NCBI RefSeq assembly: GCF_001420595.1
Contig: NZ_LJIX01000006.1
Coordinates: forward strand, 4,927,451-4,991,450
Reading direction: 5' to 3'
DNA from: Cytobacillus solani
GTDB lineage: Bacteria; Bacillota; Bacilli; Bacillales; Cytobacillaceae
DNA length: 64,000 nt
Shown: positions 36,499 to 46,439 of the stretch, in pieces
How positions within the stretch are numbered: position 1 is the first letter of the stretch
How the letters are laid out: each line of letters opens with the position of its first letter
Translations under genes and position numbers: made by a program
The notes under the pieces: generated by a model
What the model was told of the DNA's origin: nothing
Database searches by the model: none
The model's input: only the letters and a program-made list of their open reading frames with translations

Positions 36499-37005
36499 TT
36501 AGAACGGTAGATCATCATCTGAAATATCAATTTGGCCGTCATTGGCAAATGGATCTTTGTCTACACGTGTATATCCCTGATTATCTCGGTTGTACTGCGG
36601 TTGTTGATTCTGATTGTTGTTGTTCCCAAATGGGAAATCCTGTTCCCTAGGAGAGCCATAGCCAGCGCCTTCGCCTTTATTACTATTGCGCGGTTCTAAG
36701 AATTGAACACTTTCAGCCTGAACTTCAGTCACATATACGCGCTTTCCGTCTTGGCCTTCATAACTACGCGTTTGAATTCGCCCATCAACACCTGCAAGAC
36801 TTCCCTTTTTCAAAAAGTTTGCTACGTTCTCTGCTGGCTTTCTCCAAATCACACAGTTAATAAAGTCCGCTTCTCGTTCACCTTGCTGATTCGTAAACGT
36901 ACGATTTACTGCAAGAGTAAAAGTTGCAACCGGCACTCCATTTGGGGTATACCGCAATTCTGGATCCTTTGTCAAACGTCCGACAAGAACAACACGGTTC
37001 ATCAT
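36499..37005 (-). CDS. ssb: Single-stranded DNA-binding protein
   Basis: 168 residues. The OB fold (about 1-105) begins [20 protein letters not shown]; a Gln/Asn/Gly-rich linker leads to the acidic tip DISDDDLPF that recruits repair and replication proteins. Start 37005 is chosen for agreement with relatives and an AAGGAG site 9 bases upstream; the frame is open 11 codons further. It lies between rpsF and rpsR as in all Bacilli. Confidence 0.97.
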   Translation of the reverse strand: MMNRVVLVGRLTKDPELRYTPNGVPVATFTLAVNRTFTNQQGEREADFINCVIWRKPAENVANFLKKGSLAGVDGRIQTRSYEGQDGKRVYVTEVQAESVQFLEPRNSNKGEGAGYGSPREQDFPFGNNNNQNQQPQYNRDNQGYTRVDKDPFANDGQIDISDDDLPF

Positions 37006-37028
37006 TAGAATCAACTCCTTCCAACCAT

Positions 37029-37044
37029 TGTTCCACATGGAACA
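37029..37044. promoter_or_regulatory. Degenerate parS-like site upstream of ssb
   Basis: TGTTCCACATGGAACA: two mismatches to the parS pattern TGTTCCACGTGAAACA, with perfect 7-bp outer arms. May be a weak Spo0J site or chance. Confidence 0.35.
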
Positions 37045-37062
37045 TTTTAGTAAATATATCTA

Positions 37063-37350
37063 TTATTTTTCGTCTTTAACAACGATTTGACGGATAATGT
37101 CTTCGTTGATCTTAGCTAAACGTGTGAATTCATCTACAGCTTTCGCTTCTGCATTCACATGTATTAATTGGTAGTAGCCATCGCGGAAATCATTGATTTC
37201 ATAAGCTAAACGACGCTTACCCCACTCTTTAGAATCAGTCAATTCCGCACCATTATCAGTTAAGATTGTGTTAAAACGCTCAATAAGAACTTTCTTAGCC
37301 TCATCTTCAATGTTTGGGCGGATGATGTACATAATTTCGTACTTTCTCAT
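37063..37350 (-). CDS. rpsF: 30S ribosomal protein S6
   Basis: 95 residues. [20 protein letters not shown] at the start and [19 protein letters not shown] mid-protein are diagnostic. AGGAGG lies 8 bases before the ATG at 37350, which is preferred over an ATG 9 bases upstream. First gene of the rpsF-ssb-rpsR operon, which is autoregulated by S6:S18 in many bacteria. Confidence 0.97.
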   Translation of the reverse strand: MRKYEIMYIIRPNIEDEAKKVLIERFNTILTDNGAELTDSKEWGKRRLAYEINDFRDGYYQLIHVNAEAKAVDEFTRLAKINEDIIRQIVVKDEK

Positions 37351-37365
37351 CACTTTCACCTCCTT

Positions 37366-37395
37366 TTGGTCTAAACGGCCCGACTATACGGGCAA
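37366..37395 (-). promoter_or_regulatory. rpsF leader: Possible S6:S18-binding leader hairpin of rpsF mRNA
   Basis: On the minus strand GCCCG-TATAGT-CGGGC is followed by CGTTTAGACC shortly before the ribosome site. A CCG-containing structured leader that binds the S6:S18 dimer is known for this operon. The exact consensus could not be checked. Confidence 0.35.
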
Positions 37396-37531
37396 GGAGC
37401 AATTATTCATTACTCACAAGATGAAAGTATAGCATATTAGATTGTTTTTTGCAATGAAAGCCCTACATACATACAAAAACTTTTATGAAGAGCAGCCGGA
37501 CACCTTGTTTTGCACATATCTGCATCTCACT

Positions 37532-38431
37532 TTATTGCATATGCCGATTAAAATGCTTACGCAGTCCTTCTCCAAGGGTATTAAAAGTTAATGCTGATAG
37601 AACAATCAATAGCATTGGGAAAAATGGAATCCAAATGGCTGTAATCACATCTTTTCGTGCTTCCCTAATAAGGATTGCCCAGTCCACACTTGTATTAAAA
37701 ATTTGGCTTTGACCATAATTAACCTGAATTAACTCTTGTGATATAAATATATTTATAATAGCTAGTTGCCCAATTAATATCGCAACACGACCTGCGTCTA
37801 TAAAAAAATTCACTACTATGCTTGGGAAGATGTTCGGGAAATAATGAGAAATGATCATCCTAATTGGCTTGACACCAATTGTAATTCCAGCCTCAATAAA
37901 TGCTTTTTGTGAAAGAACATAAGCTTGCTGCTGGATAATGAAACTTACCCTTCCAACCTCCACAAGCGCAATAATAAGGATTGACCAATAATATCTTTGC
38001 TCATTAAATAATAAAATGGGCAAACAAAGTATTAAAGCAGTCGTAAACACAACTGGAAAACTAGAAAAAAGTTGATTCCACCATTTAATGATCCAGGAAA
38101 AGAATCCTTTATTTTTCAAGCCAAGAAGGCCTAAAGGAATAGCAATTAAATATCGAATAATAACAATCATAAAAATATGGAAGAAAGTATCCTTTGCCCC
38201 TATTACTAGCAAACTTAATAAATCCCGGCCATCCCTGTCTGAACCAATAGGAAACCTGTCAGATGGCGGAAAAGGTGCCATTTCGATTTTTCCTGGTTCA
38301 GGAAAAGTAATCCGCTCTCCCTTTAATTCTTTATCTACAAAGGGAAGAAAAGGTCCTAGTATAGTAAAAAACGCTAAAATCCCCGCCAAAATGATTCCGA
38401 ATATTAGATAGTTATTTCTCAGTTTAGCCAC
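37532..38431 (-). CDS. ABC transporter permease, oligopeptide/nickel type (OppC/DppC-like)
   Basis: 299 residues, GTG start. One N-terminal membrane helix, the FPPSDRFPIGSDRDGRDLLS segment typical of OppC-type permeases (residues 54-73), then five or so further helices. The EAA-like loop is EAGITIGVKPIRMIISHYFPN near 180-200. It is paired with an OppB-like permease 4 bp upstream. No ATPase or binding protein is adjacent, so the complete transporter must draw on other loci or the pair has another role. Confidence 0.8.
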   Translation of the reverse strand: MAKLRNNYLIFGIILAGILAFFTILGPFLPFVDKELKGERITFPEPGKIEMAPFPPSDRFPIGSDRDGRDLLSLLVIGAKDTFFHIFMIVIIRYLIAIPLGLLGLKNKGFFSWIIKWWNQLFSSFPVVFTTALILCLPILLFNEQRYYWSILIIALVEVGRVSFIIQQQAYVLSQKAFIEAGITIGVKPIRMIISHYFPNIFPSIVVNFFIDAGRVAILIGQLAIINIFISQELIQVNYGQSQIFNTSVDWAILIREARKDVITAIWIPFFPMLLIVLSALTFNTLGEGLRKHFNRHMQ

Positions 38432-38435
38432 CCCA

Positions 38436-39356
38436 TTATGGAATCCGAAGACTTCTCTTAATAATAAATCCTGTCACCTGTGCCATGATGACCATGAGCA
38501 AAAAGCAAAGACCAAGTCCAATAATGACTCCTGGCTCAAAACCATTTAAAGAGCCCATATTAAAGGATAGATTGAAGTCAAGTGCAGTAAATAGTCGATA
38601 AGCCATCCCTTCATATCCAATTAAATATTCAACAATAAGAAGACTTGACAAAGTATGTACCATCAATGAGGTCATATGGGGTAAAATTTTCTTTAAGCCA
38701 TTGCGCAAAATATGTCGGTTAATGATATCTTTCATAGGAATTCCCTTAGCTTTTGCTACTTGAATATAATATTGACCCTCTTCATCCGAAAGAGCTGCTG
38801 AGGTAATTCTAGCTAAATACATCATCGGATAAACGGAAACTAATAGGGCAGGCACGATAAAACCATACCAATTTAACTGGCTAAAAAGACGTAAAGATGG
38901 AAAAATAAAGATGACAAGCCACTGAAGACAAACCACAATGAAAAAATCAGGGATTGATTGCAGGAGCCATGTCAATCCATTGCCAAATATGTTTCTCCTC
39001 TTTAATTTATTTTTGTAATCAAAAACTCCCTTCCATATACCTAAGCAAAGACTTAAAAAGAAAGCAGGAATAATAAGTTTTAAGCTATTTGGAAAAAAAC
39101 GTTTAATCTCATCTTCTACAGTCACTCTTTCATAGCGTGTATCTCCCAAACTTTTTTCCATCCAGACAGATCGGAAATACTGGAAAATATTGTTTTTATA
39201 TTCTTTCCATGAAAAATTGTATCCCATTTCCACAGTCATAGCTTTTCCACTAACAGCCATGGAAGGATTACGCGGAAACAATACAACCAAGATCAGGGCT
39301 AAAATGATCAATACATAAAGAACGACATTTTTAAAAAATGTTCTAGCTACGCTCAT
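38436..39356 (-). CDS. ABC transporter permease, oligopeptide/nickel type (OppB/DppB-like)
   Basis: 306 residues from 39356, where GGGGG lies 5 bases upstream. About six membrane helices; the cytoplasmic EAA-like loop reads YIQVAKAKGIPMKDIINRHILRN, close to the OppB pattern. The usual N-terminal DPA or GDLG segment is diverged (SLGDTRYERVTV). Cotranscribed with the OppC-like gene. It is inserted between rpsF and ychF, where B. subtilis has no such genes. Confidence 0.78.
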   Translation of the reverse strand: MSVARTFFKNVVLYVLIILALILVVLFPRNPSMAVSGKAMTVEMGYNFSWKEYKNNIFQYFRSVWMEKSLGDTRYERVTVEDEIKRFFPNSLKLIIPAFFLSLCLGIWKGVFDYKNKLKRRNIFGNGLTWLLQSIPDFFIVVCLQWLVIFIFPSLRLFSQLNWYGFIVPALLVSVYPMMYLARITSAALSDEEGQYYIQVAKAKGIPMKDIINRHILRNGLKKILPHMTSLMVHTLSSLLIVEYLIGYEGMAYRLFTALDFNLSFNMGSLNGFEPGVIIGLGLCFLLMVIMAQVTGFIIKRSLRIP

Positions 39357-39447
39357 AGAAACCCCCAATAAATGTTAGTTTTACAAAATCATAACAAATA
39401 TAAATTTAATATTCTACAAATTATTTATTTTCTTAAAATTGAACCCA

Positions 39448-39486
39448 TAAAAAAAACACTGCAGATAGAATTCTACAGTGTTTTAG
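39448..39486 (-). terminator. Intrinsic terminator of ychF
   Basis: AAAACACTG, 14-base loop, CAGTGTTTT with a long A-run on the left, 15 bp after the ychF stop. Confidence 0.8.
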
Positions 39487-39499
39487 AGTTCATTCACTA

Positions 39500-40600
39500 T
39501 TAAACATTGAATCGGAAATGCATGACATCGCCATCTTTAACGATATATTCTTTTCCTTCTAAACGTACTTTTCCAGCTTCTTTTGCTGCTGTCATACTTC
39601 CAGCCGTTAATAAATCGTCATAGGAAACAGTCTCTGCACGAATAAAGCCCTTTTCAAAATCAGAATGGATTACGCCTGCACATTGAGGGGCCTTCATTCC
39701 TTGACGGAACGTCCATGCACGAACCTCCTGCACACCTGCTGTAAAATAAGTAGCTAAGCCAAGCAGACTATATGCAGCACGAATCAACTGATCAAGACCT
39801 GATTCTTCAATTCCAAGCTCTTGAAGAAACATTTCCTTTTCTTCTCCTTCAAGCTCAGCAATTTCTGATTCAATCTTTGCGCAAATAACAATGACCTCCG
39901 CATTATCTTTTTCAGCAAAATCTCTCACTTGTTTTACATATTCGTTAGAAGAAGGATCAGCTACATCTTCTTCGCCAACATTTGCTACATAAAGAACAGG
40001 TTTAATCGTTAGCAAATGAAGTCCTTTTGCCACCTTCATCTGCTCTTCTGTAAATTCAACCGTACGCGCAGGCTTGTCTGCTTCGAACGCTTCCTTTAAT
40101 TTTTCAAGAATCTCCATTTCAAACATGGATTCTTTATCTTTTTGCTTCGCCATTTTTCCTACACGGGCGATGCGCTTATCAACTGTCTCTAAGTCAGCTA
40201 AGATTAACTCTAAGTTAATAATCTCGATATCATCAATCGGATTTACTTTTCCAGATACATGTGTAATATTATCATCTGCAAAGCAGCGGACAACTTGACA
40301 AATAGCGTCAACTTCACGAATATGTGACAAGAATTTATTTCCTAGTCCTTCACCTTTACTAGCCCCTTTTACAATTCCAGCGATATCCGTGAATTCAAAG
40401 GCAGTAGGAACTGTTTTCTTAGGTTGAACAAGCTCTGTTAATTTGTTTAAGCGGTCATCCGGTACCTCTACGATTCCAACATTCGGATCAATTGTACAGA
40501 ACGGATAGTTTGCAGATTCTGCTCCCGCCTGGGTAATTGCATTAAATAATGTAGACTTTCCAACATTCGGCAATCCTACAATCCCAGCTGTTAAAGCCAT
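39500..40600 (-). CDS. ychF: Redox-regulated ATPase YchF (Obg-family, OLA1)
   Basis: 366 residues. P-loop GLPNVGKSTLFNAIT at residues 8-22, switch FTDIAGIVKGASKGEGLG, a coiled-coil arm (about 125-200) and a C-terminal TGS domain ending VMHFRFNV. The G4 motif is NVGE, not NKxD, as in ATP-preferring YchF proteins. Binds ribosomes; role in translation stress. Start 40600 with GAGGAGTG upstream; an extension via GTG at 40609 is unlikely. Confidence 0.97.
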   Translation of the reverse strand: MALTAGIVGLPNVGKSTLFNAITQAGAESANYPFCTIDPNVGIVEVPDDRLNKLTELVQPKKTVPTAFEFTDIAGIVKGASKGEGLGNKFLSHIREVDAICQVVRCFADDNITHVSGKVNPIDDIEIINLELILADLETVDKRIARVGKMAKQKDKESMFEMEILEKLKEAFEADKPARTVEFTEEQMKVAKGLHLLTIKPVLYVANVGEEDVADPSSNEYVKQVRDFAEKDNAEVIVICAKIESEIAELEGEEKEMFLQELGIEESGLDQLIRAAYSLLGLATYFTAGVQEVRAWTFRQGMKAPQCAGVIHSDFEKGFIRAETVSYDDLLTAGSMTAAKEAGKVRLEGKEYIVKDGDVMHFRFNV

Positions 40601-40727
40601 TATTGCCACTCCTCTATTAAAAAATATCTATTAAAAATCTATGGTTTCATTCAGGTAATACCCTTCACAATTATAGAGATATAAGGGGGAAAAGACAAGC
40701 ACTCACCAAAACCATGCATGATGAATG

Positions 40728-40925
40728 TTATTCCTCGCCTTTCACAAGAATTTTTTTTATTTTACGTGCAAATTCTCTGCGGGGAATTAACACACTATGT
40801 GCACATCCCTCACATTTTATGCGGATATCTGCCCCCATCCGAATAACTTTCCAGCGATTCGTTCCGCATGGATGTGCCTTTTTCATTTCAACCACATCAT
40901 TTAAATTAAATTCCTTTTGCTCCAC
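40728..40925 (-). CDS. yyzM: DUF951 protein (YyzM-like)
   Basis: 65 residues from a GTG start with GGGAGGG upstream. VVEMKKAHPCGTNRWKVIRM and CEGCAHSVLIPRREF carry three cysteines (CG and CxxC), suggesting zinc. The family is widespread in Firmicutes, next to ychF, and predicted to bind nucleic acid; function unproven. Confidence 0.88.
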   Translation of the reverse strand: MEQKEFNLNDVVEMKKAHPCGTNRWKVIRMGADIRIKCEGCAHSVLIPRREFARKIKKILVKGEE

Positions 40926-41172
40926 TGCTAACCCTCCCAAACATAGTGCTCTTTTACTTTATTTAAGCTTAAATGAGCAAAATTATCAAAGGCTACCTTC
41001 TATTAATTGTATATTCTTATAAATCACAGGTCTTTTCACCTGGATTCCATTTTTCATTTAATCGGTACGTATACATTACTAAAATCTTCCGTATACTGTT
41101 ACTACTAATCAAAAGCGTGTATAAAAACACCTATGAATATGCTTTTTTATCTATGAAAAAGGGGTGGAACCA

Positions 41173-41814
41173 GTGAATTTACGAAATAATCTGTTTGATA
41201 AAAAAGACGGTGCAGCGAGAATTCCATATGATGAGACAAATGCGGCGGGAGATTTAGCAAAGGCAGTTAAACATCTATTGCCAGCTGGGGTCACTAGCCG
41301 TCCAGTTGTCATTGTCTGCATCGGGACAGATCGCTCAACCGGTGATTCATTGGGACCACTTGTCGGCACATTGCTTGAAGAGAAAAGACTATCCTCTTTT
41401 TTTGTATATGGCACACTGGAAAATCCTGTCCATGCAGTCAATCTTGCTGAAAAATTGGACGAAATTAAAAAGGTGCATTTCAACCCATTTATTATTGGAA
41501 TTGATGCTTGTTTAGGCCGTTTAAAAAGTGTTGGAGTCATTCAAGCAGGAGAAGGACCTGTAAAGCCTGGAGCAGGTGTAAATAAGGATCTTCCTGAAGT
41601 CGGACATATTCATATAACAGGGATTGTCAATGTAAGCGGATTTATGGAGTTTTTCGTTTTGCAAAATACAAGACTTCATCTTGTATTGAATATGGCTAAA
41701 ACGATTGCTAACGGGATTTATAAAGCAAGCCTCACATATGAGTCCGATCCTATCATCTCTGCATTTAAATGGGAATCAGACAAAGAACAGGACATTCAAG
41801 GCAGCAAGATATAA
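41173..41814 (+). CDS. yyaC: Spore protein YyaC (DUF1256, putative Gpr-like fold)
   Basis: 213 residues from a GTG at 41173 with GGGGTGG upstream; a GTG at 41164 is an alternative. CIGTDRSTGDSLGPLVGT near 57-74, FGTLENPVHAVNL near 88, IGIDACLGRLKSVG near 115 and GAGVNKDLPEVGHIHITGIVN near 138-158 match the family. It is related to the germination protease fold and made during sporulation. It is the only plus-strand gene between the island and dnaA here, as in B. subtilis. Confidence 0.92.
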   Translation: MNLRNNLFDKKDGAARIPYDETNAAGDLAKAVKHLLPAGVTSRPVVIVCIGTDRSTGDSLGPLVGTLLEEKRLSSFFVYGTLENPVHAVNLAEKLDEIKKVHFNPFIIGIDACLGRLKSVGVIQAGEGPVKPGAGVNKDLPEVGHIHITGIVNVSGFMEFFVLQNTRLHLVLNMAKTIANGIYKASLTYESDPIISAFKWESDKEQDIQGSKI

Positions 41815-41820
41815 ATCGAG

Positions 41821-41853
41821 TAGTGGAGAGGAAACTGTTCCTCTCCACTATTT
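41821..41853. terminator. Convergent terminator between yyaC and the DUF554 gene
   Basis: A 12-bp stem TAGTGGAGAGGA and complement around a 6-base loop, in the 40-bp gap between convergent genes. T-runs are short. Confidence 0.65.
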
Positions 41854-41854
41854 G

Positions 41855-42568
41855 CTAAACATACAAACGATATACATAAACGATTGTTACAATTAAGCCT
41901 GTTACTAGAATAGCTGGGAGTAAATTCGCCACGCGAATTTTTGTTATCCCTGCCAAATTCAACCCTATAGCAAATATCATGACTCCCCCTGTAGCAGTCA
42001 TTTCCGTAATAAAGCTATTCATTAGCTCTGTTGGTACAAACCGATCAATTTGCGTGGCGAAAAGGGCAATTAGTCCTTGATAAATAACCACAGGGAACGC
42101 AGAGAAAAGAACGCCAATCCCAAGTGTTGTTGCTAATATTAATGCAGTAAATCCATCAATAATTGATTTCGTATACAGAACATCATGGTCGCCTCTTATC
42201 CCGCTGTCTAATGCACCAATAATAGCCATGGCACCGATGACAAATATTAAGGTAGCTGTTACAAACCCCTGTGAGATACTGCCTTGATCACTCGAACCAA
42301 GCTTTTTTTCTAGCCAGTTTCCGAGCGCGTTCAATTTATCCTCTAAAGCAAAGTATTCGCCAATTACTGCACCAAAAACGAGACTAAGGATTACAATTAA
42401 AAAATTTTCACCTTTTAAACCCATTTGCAGACCGAGAACCATAACAGCGAGCCCAATTGCATACATGACGGTTCCCTTCATATTCTCAGGAATTCGATTA
42501 AGCCGCTTACCTATTAATGTTCCAATGATAATCAATAATCCGTTGACAAGTGTGCCTAGTAGAAACAT
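41855..42568 (-). CDS. DUF554 family membrane protein
   Basis: 237 residues, about seven hydrophobic segments; MFLLGTLVNGLLIIIGTLIGKRL at the start, then GLAVMVLGLQMGLKG, FVIGAMAIIGALDSGIRGD and MTATGGVMIFAIGLNLAGITKIRVANLLPA are the DUF554 hallmarks. Possibly a transporter; substrate unknown. Start is taken as 42568, the ATG that matches relatives; 42577 is also possible. Confidence 0.85.
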   Translation of the reverse strand: MFLLGTLVNGLLIIIGTLIGKRLNRIPENMKGTVMYAIGLAVMVLGLQMGLKGENFLIVILSLVFGAVIGEYFALEDKLNALGNWLEKKLGSSDQGSISQGFVTATLIFVIGAMAIIGALDSGIRGDHDVLYTKSIIDGFTALILATTLGIGVLFSAFPVVIYQGLIALFATQIDRFVPTELMNSFITEMTATGGVMIFAIGLNLAGITKIRVANLLPAILVTGLIVTIVYVYRLYV

Positions 42569-42722
42569 CTTCTTCACCTTATTCAGTCTATTTCGAAAAT
42601 CGAATATTTTTAAAATACACTATCATGTATCGAGCACTCTTTACAACCCTTTTTTAAAATTTAAGCTTTTTCTAAAGAAAAATCGTCAAAGAAAAAACCA
42701 TCGATATGATGGTTTACAAGAA

Positions 42723-43565
42723 TTACTTCTTCTCTATCAATTCTATAATTCGTTCTAAATCTTCCTTTGAAAAGAACTCTATTTCAATTTTCCCTTTATT
42801 CTTTGATTGCTTAATCGTAACAGTTGTGCCAAATCGGTCACGTAAGGAAGACTCCCGTTCTTTAATAAAAATATCCTTTTGTTGAACAGGTTTCTTTGTT
42901 TCACGTGGAACATCATTCAGCTGTTGAATAAGCTGTTCAAGCTGTCGGACATTTAAGTGATCCTTCATTGTTTTTTCTACAACCGCCTGGATCTTGTCCT
43001 TGTTTCTTAAACCTAAAAGTGCCCGGCCATGCCCCATGGAAATTTCCCCTTCTGAAATAAGAGCCTGTATTTTCGGTGGAAGGGATAACAGTCGAATATG
43101 GTTAGCAATGTGTGGCCTGCTTTTTCCAAGACGCTTTGCCAGCTCCTCTTGTGTTAGCTTGAGCTTTTCCATTAAAAGCTGATAGGCTGCCCCTTCTTCA
43201 ATTGGAGATAAATCCTCGCGCTGTAAGTTCTCTAACACAGCAAGCTCCATCATTTGCTGTTCATTTAATTCTCTTACAACTACAGGAACCGTTTCGAGCT
43301 TCGCTTCCTTTGCTGCTCGGAAACGTCTTTCACCAACAACAATTTCATATCCTTTAATACTTTTGCGTACAATGATTGGCTGAAGAATACCATGTTCTAT
43401 AATTGATTGCTTAAGCTCTTCAATTGCTTCCTTGTCAAATACTTTTCGAGGCTGATAAGGATTGGGCCGCAGCTCTTTCGTTCGGACCTCTTGAACCGTT
43501 TCTTCCTTCACGGTTTCCATGTTTGTAAAAAAAGCATTTAGTCCTTTTCCTAAGCCTTTAGCCAT
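42723..43565 (-). CDS. spo0J: Chromosome-partitioning protein Spo0J (ParB)
   Basis: 280 residues from 43565: MAKGLGKGLNAFFTNMETVK. The CTP-binding ParB/Srx region includes LRPNPYQPRKVFD and GERRFRAAK; the helix-turn-helix is LTQEELAKRLGKSRPHIANHIRLL; the C-terminus dimerises. It loads at parS, spreads with CTP and recruits SMC. The start overlaps the soj stop by 8 bases. The coding sequence contains a parS (42897-42912), as in B. subtilis. Confidence 0.97.
   Translation of the reverse strand: MAKGLGKGLNAFFTNMETVKEETVQEVRTKELRPNPYQPRKVFDKEAIEELKQSIIEHGILQPIIVRKSIKGYEIVVGERRFRAAKEAKLETVPVVVRELNEQQMMELAVLENLQREDLSPIEEGAAYQLLMEKLKLTQEELAKRLGKSRPHIANHIRLLSLPPKIQALISEGEISMGHGRALLGLRNKDKIQAVVEKTMKDHLNVRQLEQLIQQLNDVPRETKKPVQQKDIFIKERESSLRDRFGTTVTIKQSKNKGKIEIEFFSKEDLERIIELIEKK
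42897..42912. promoter_or_regulatory. parS site within spo0J
   Basis: TGTTTCACGTGGAACA; its reverse complement TGTTCCACGTGAAACA is the parS consensus exactly. Confidence 0.92.
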
Positions 43566-44319
43566 TCGAAACCACTTCCTTTGCCAAATCGATATATACT
43601 TCTGCTCCACGGGATTTAGGATCATACGTAATAATTGGCTCACCATGGCTTGGTGCTTCACTTAAACGGATATTTCGAGGAATAATTGTTTTATACACTT
43701 TATCTTGAAAATACTTTTTCACTTCTTCAATGACTTGCAATCCTAAATTTGTCCGTGCATCAAGCATCGTTAATAAAACACCCTCAATCTTCAATTCATG
43801 ATTTAAGTGTTTTTGAACGAGGCGGACAGTATTTAATAGCTGACTTAATCCTTCCAATGCGTAATATTCGCACTGAACTGGAATGATGACTGCATCCGAA
43901 GCAGTCAATGAGTTTAGTGTAAGCAAACCTAATGAGGGAGGACAGTCAATGATGATATAATCATAGTCTTCCTTTATCTCTTCCAATGCCCTCTTTAACC
44001 TCACTTCTCTGGAAATCGTCGGCACTAACTCAATTTCTGCACCTGCTAACTGAATGGTCGCTGGAATCGCATAAAGATTTTCAACAGAAGTTGCCATAAT
44101 CACTTTAGAAGCTTCTACATCATCTACTAGCACATCATAAATACATTGTTCAACATCTGCTTTTTCAATCCCAACACCACTCGTAGCATTCCCTTGCGGA
44201 TCAATATCAACGATCAAGACCTTCTTGCCTATGTATGCCAAGCATGCACCAAGATTTACTGAAGTAGTCGTTTTGCCGACTCCGCCCTTTTGATTCGCAA
44301 TTGCAATGACTTTGCCCAC
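43558..44319 (-). CDS. soj: Chromosome-partitioning ATPase Soj (ParA)
   Basis: 253 residues from a GTG at 44319, which gives MGKVIAIANQKGGVGKTTTS with the deviant Walker A at residues 8-18. DIDPQGNATSG near 40-50, IIIDCPPSLG near 117-126 and MLDARTNLG follow. Soj acts with Spo0J in origin segregation and regulates DnaA. An ATG 18 bases further upstream has no family support. Confidence 0.96.
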   Translation of the reverse strand: MGKVIAIANQKGGVGKTTTSVNLGACLAYIGKKVLIVDIDPQGNATSGVGIEKADVEQCIYDVLVDDVEASKVIMATSVENLYAIPATIQLAGAEIELVPTISREVRLKRALEEIKEDYDYIIIDCPPSLGLLTLNSLTASDAVIIPVQCEYYALEGLSQLLNTVRLVQKHLNHELKIEGVLLTMLDARTNLGLQVIEEVKKYFQDKVYKTIIPRNIRLSEAPSHGEPIITYDPKSRGAEVYIDLAKEVVSNG

Positions 44320-44612
44320 GATATCACCTACCTTCATCTTCTAATTAAGGTTTTAAAGCATATATATATGAAAAATATCAACGTTTGAAAATGGATAAAC
44401 TGCCATTATCGGAAAATGGCAATCACGTAATCTATTTTAACATGAAAAAGGATAGAGAATATTCTTTTTGTTAAAAATATGGAGAAGGAAAAATGTAGAT
44501 GTGTAAAAGCCTGTAGTGCACACGTTTTCGAAAGTGATCCAAAAGAACGATCAAAGTTCTAAACGCATACCCCACAGGCCATATACTTATTCGTATCAAT
44601 AATGTATGAAAG

Positions 44613-45491
44613 CTATTTCTTTTTCGGGATTTTTATTGTGATTTGGTAAAACTCATCAAATTCCTCTTCTTTGGAATCTAGATTAATTCCACTATCAGAT
44701 ACCATTGACAACGATTGACGAATTGTATTGACCGCAATTCGCATATCCTTACTGAAAGCTTTTATTTTCGGCTTAGGCTTTGAATTATTTTGTTCAAGAA
44801 GCCTGACGACACGATCCTCTGTCTGCTTAACATTTAGATTTTTTTCGATAATTTCTTCAAGCAATTTCACTTGTTTTTCAGGATTCTTTAGTGGGATCAA
44901 AGAACGTGCATGACGTTCTGTAATTGCCTTGCTTAACAAGGCATCCTGAACAGGTTGAGGGAGCTTTAATAGTCTAAGTTTATTAGCAACTGTAGACTGA
45001 CCTTTGCCTAAACGCTGGGCTAATGCCTCTTGCGTTAGATTATGCAATTCTAGCAGCTTTCCGTATGCTACAGCTTCTTCAATTGGGGATAATTCTTCTC
45101 TTTGAAGATTTTCTATTAATGCGACAGAAGCTGTTTCTGTATCATTTAAATTTTTTACAATAGCTGGAACTTCATCCCAGCCAAGCTTTTTCATTGCTCG
45201 CCATCTACGTTCACCAGCAATAATTTCAAACTGGCCATTTTCGAATTCTCTTACAACAATCGGTTGAATAATGCCGTGTGTATGAATGGTTCGTGACAGT
45301 TCCTCAATTCGATCATCATCAAATACCGTTCTTGGCTGAAAACGGTTAGGAACAATTAGGTCAATGGGGATTTTCTTTACCTCTTCAAATTCCCCAATCC
45401 TCTCTATATCCACTTGTTCTTCAATCTTTTCCGCTTCTACTTGTTCTCCCTTTTCGCCTAGGCCAAAAAAGCGTGAGAAAGAATGCTTCAT
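44613..45491 (-). CDS. noc: Nucleoid occlusion protein Noc
   Basis: 292 residues. The N-terminal amphipathic helix [13 protein letters not shown] anchors Noc to the membrane and separates it from Spo0J. The ParB-like core ([22 protein letters not shown]) and helix-turn-helix ([24 protein letters not shown]) follow. It binds NBS sites and blocks septation over DNA. Gene order noc-rsmG is conserved. The 273-bp gap to soj holds only a weak GCCTGT/ACAGGC hairpin near 44508-44580. Confidence 0.96.
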   Translation of the reverse strand: MKHSFSRFFGLGEKGEQVEAEKIEEQVDIERIGEFEEVKKIPIDLIVPNRFQPRTVFDDDRIEELSRTIHTHGIIQPIVVREFENGQFEIIAGERRWRAMKKLGWDEVPAIVKNLNDTETASVALIENLQREELSPIEEAVAYGKLLELHNLTQEALAQRLGKGQSTVANKLRLLKLPQPVQDALLSKAITERHARSLIPLKNPEKQVKLLEEIIEKNLNVKQTEDRVVRLLEQNNSKPKPKIKAFSKDMRIAVNTIRQSLSMVSDSGINLDSKEEEFDEFYQITIKIPKKK

Positions 45492-45695
45492 CACCCTGCA
45501 CCACCTTTACGAAACTCCCTATTACATATTCTCTATAAAAATGACAAGTCCTTCCGAAAACCATGTTAACTTGTTTTTTCGCACTGCAATTGTGAACATT
45601 TCTGTTCCTCATTAAGTTATCTAATATATTTACTTTTACAGAGAGCTATTGTATTAACCCATTCATTATGCCATATTTCTATGAAAAAAGTAACA

Positions 45696-46412
45696 TTATT
45701 CAATTGGTGTTTTATTCGGTGTCCCTGGCTTTCTAGGGTACTTTTTCGGAGTCGATTTTTCTTTTTTGATAATTAAAATATTCCGTTCGCTTTCTTCTTG
45801 AGGAAGTGTGAAGGAATAGGATTGATCAAGTTTACCGCCTAGGACAGCAATCGCCTTTTTCCCAGCATCCAATTCCTCTTTTGCACTTGCCCCCTTCATA
45901 GCTACGAAAGTACCACCGACTTTAACAAGCGGCAAGCATAGTTCACTAAGTACGGACAGTCGTGCTACTGCACGTGCAGTAACTACATCATAAGCTTCAC
46001 GATGCTCCTTTTTTTGGCCGAAGGTTTCCGCACGATCATGGACAAATTGCACATTCTTCAAGCCCAATTGCTTTGAGAGATGCTCTAAAAATCCAATTCG
46101 TTTATTTAATGAATCGACAATGGTAACATGCAGTTCCGGAAAAGCAATTTTAATTGGCAAGCTTGGAAATCCTGCCCCGGCGCCTACATCACAAATATGT
46201 ATTGGCTGCTTGAAGTCAAAATAAAAAGCAGCAGTAATCGAATCATAAAAATGCTTTAAATACACCTCAGGCTTGTCAGTAATAGCCGTTAAGTTCATTT
46301 TTTCGTTCCATTCCACTAATGTAGAATAATATGTTTCATATTGCTGAAGCTGCTGAGGCGAAAGTGATATCCCCTTCGCACTCAGCATATCAATAAATTG
46401 TTCTGTATTCAT
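45696..46412 (-). CDS. rsmG: 16S rRNA (guanine-527-N7)-methyltransferase
   Basis: 238 residues. The SAM-binding motif [20 protein letters not shown] near 73-92 and [10 protein letters not shown] near 99 are conserved, as is [12 protein letters not shown]. RsmG methylates G527 of 16S rRNA; its loss gives low-level streptomycin resistance. It lies 27 bp after mnmG, likely cotranscribed. Confidence 0.96.
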   Translation of the reverse strand: MNTEQFIDMLSAKGISLSPQQLQQYETYYSTLVEWNEKMNLTAITDKPEVYLKHFYDSITAAFYFDFKQPIHICDVGAGAGFPSLPIKIAFPELHVTIVDSLNKRIGFLEHLSKQLGLKNVQFVHDRAETFGQKKEHREAYDVVTARAVARLSVLSELCLPLVKVGGTFVAMKGASAKEELDAGKKAIAVLGGKLDQSYSFTLPQEESERNILIIKKEKSTPKKYPRKPGTPNKTPIE

Positions 46413-46439
46413 CGCCTAGTCCTTTCCAATTGTCTCGCT

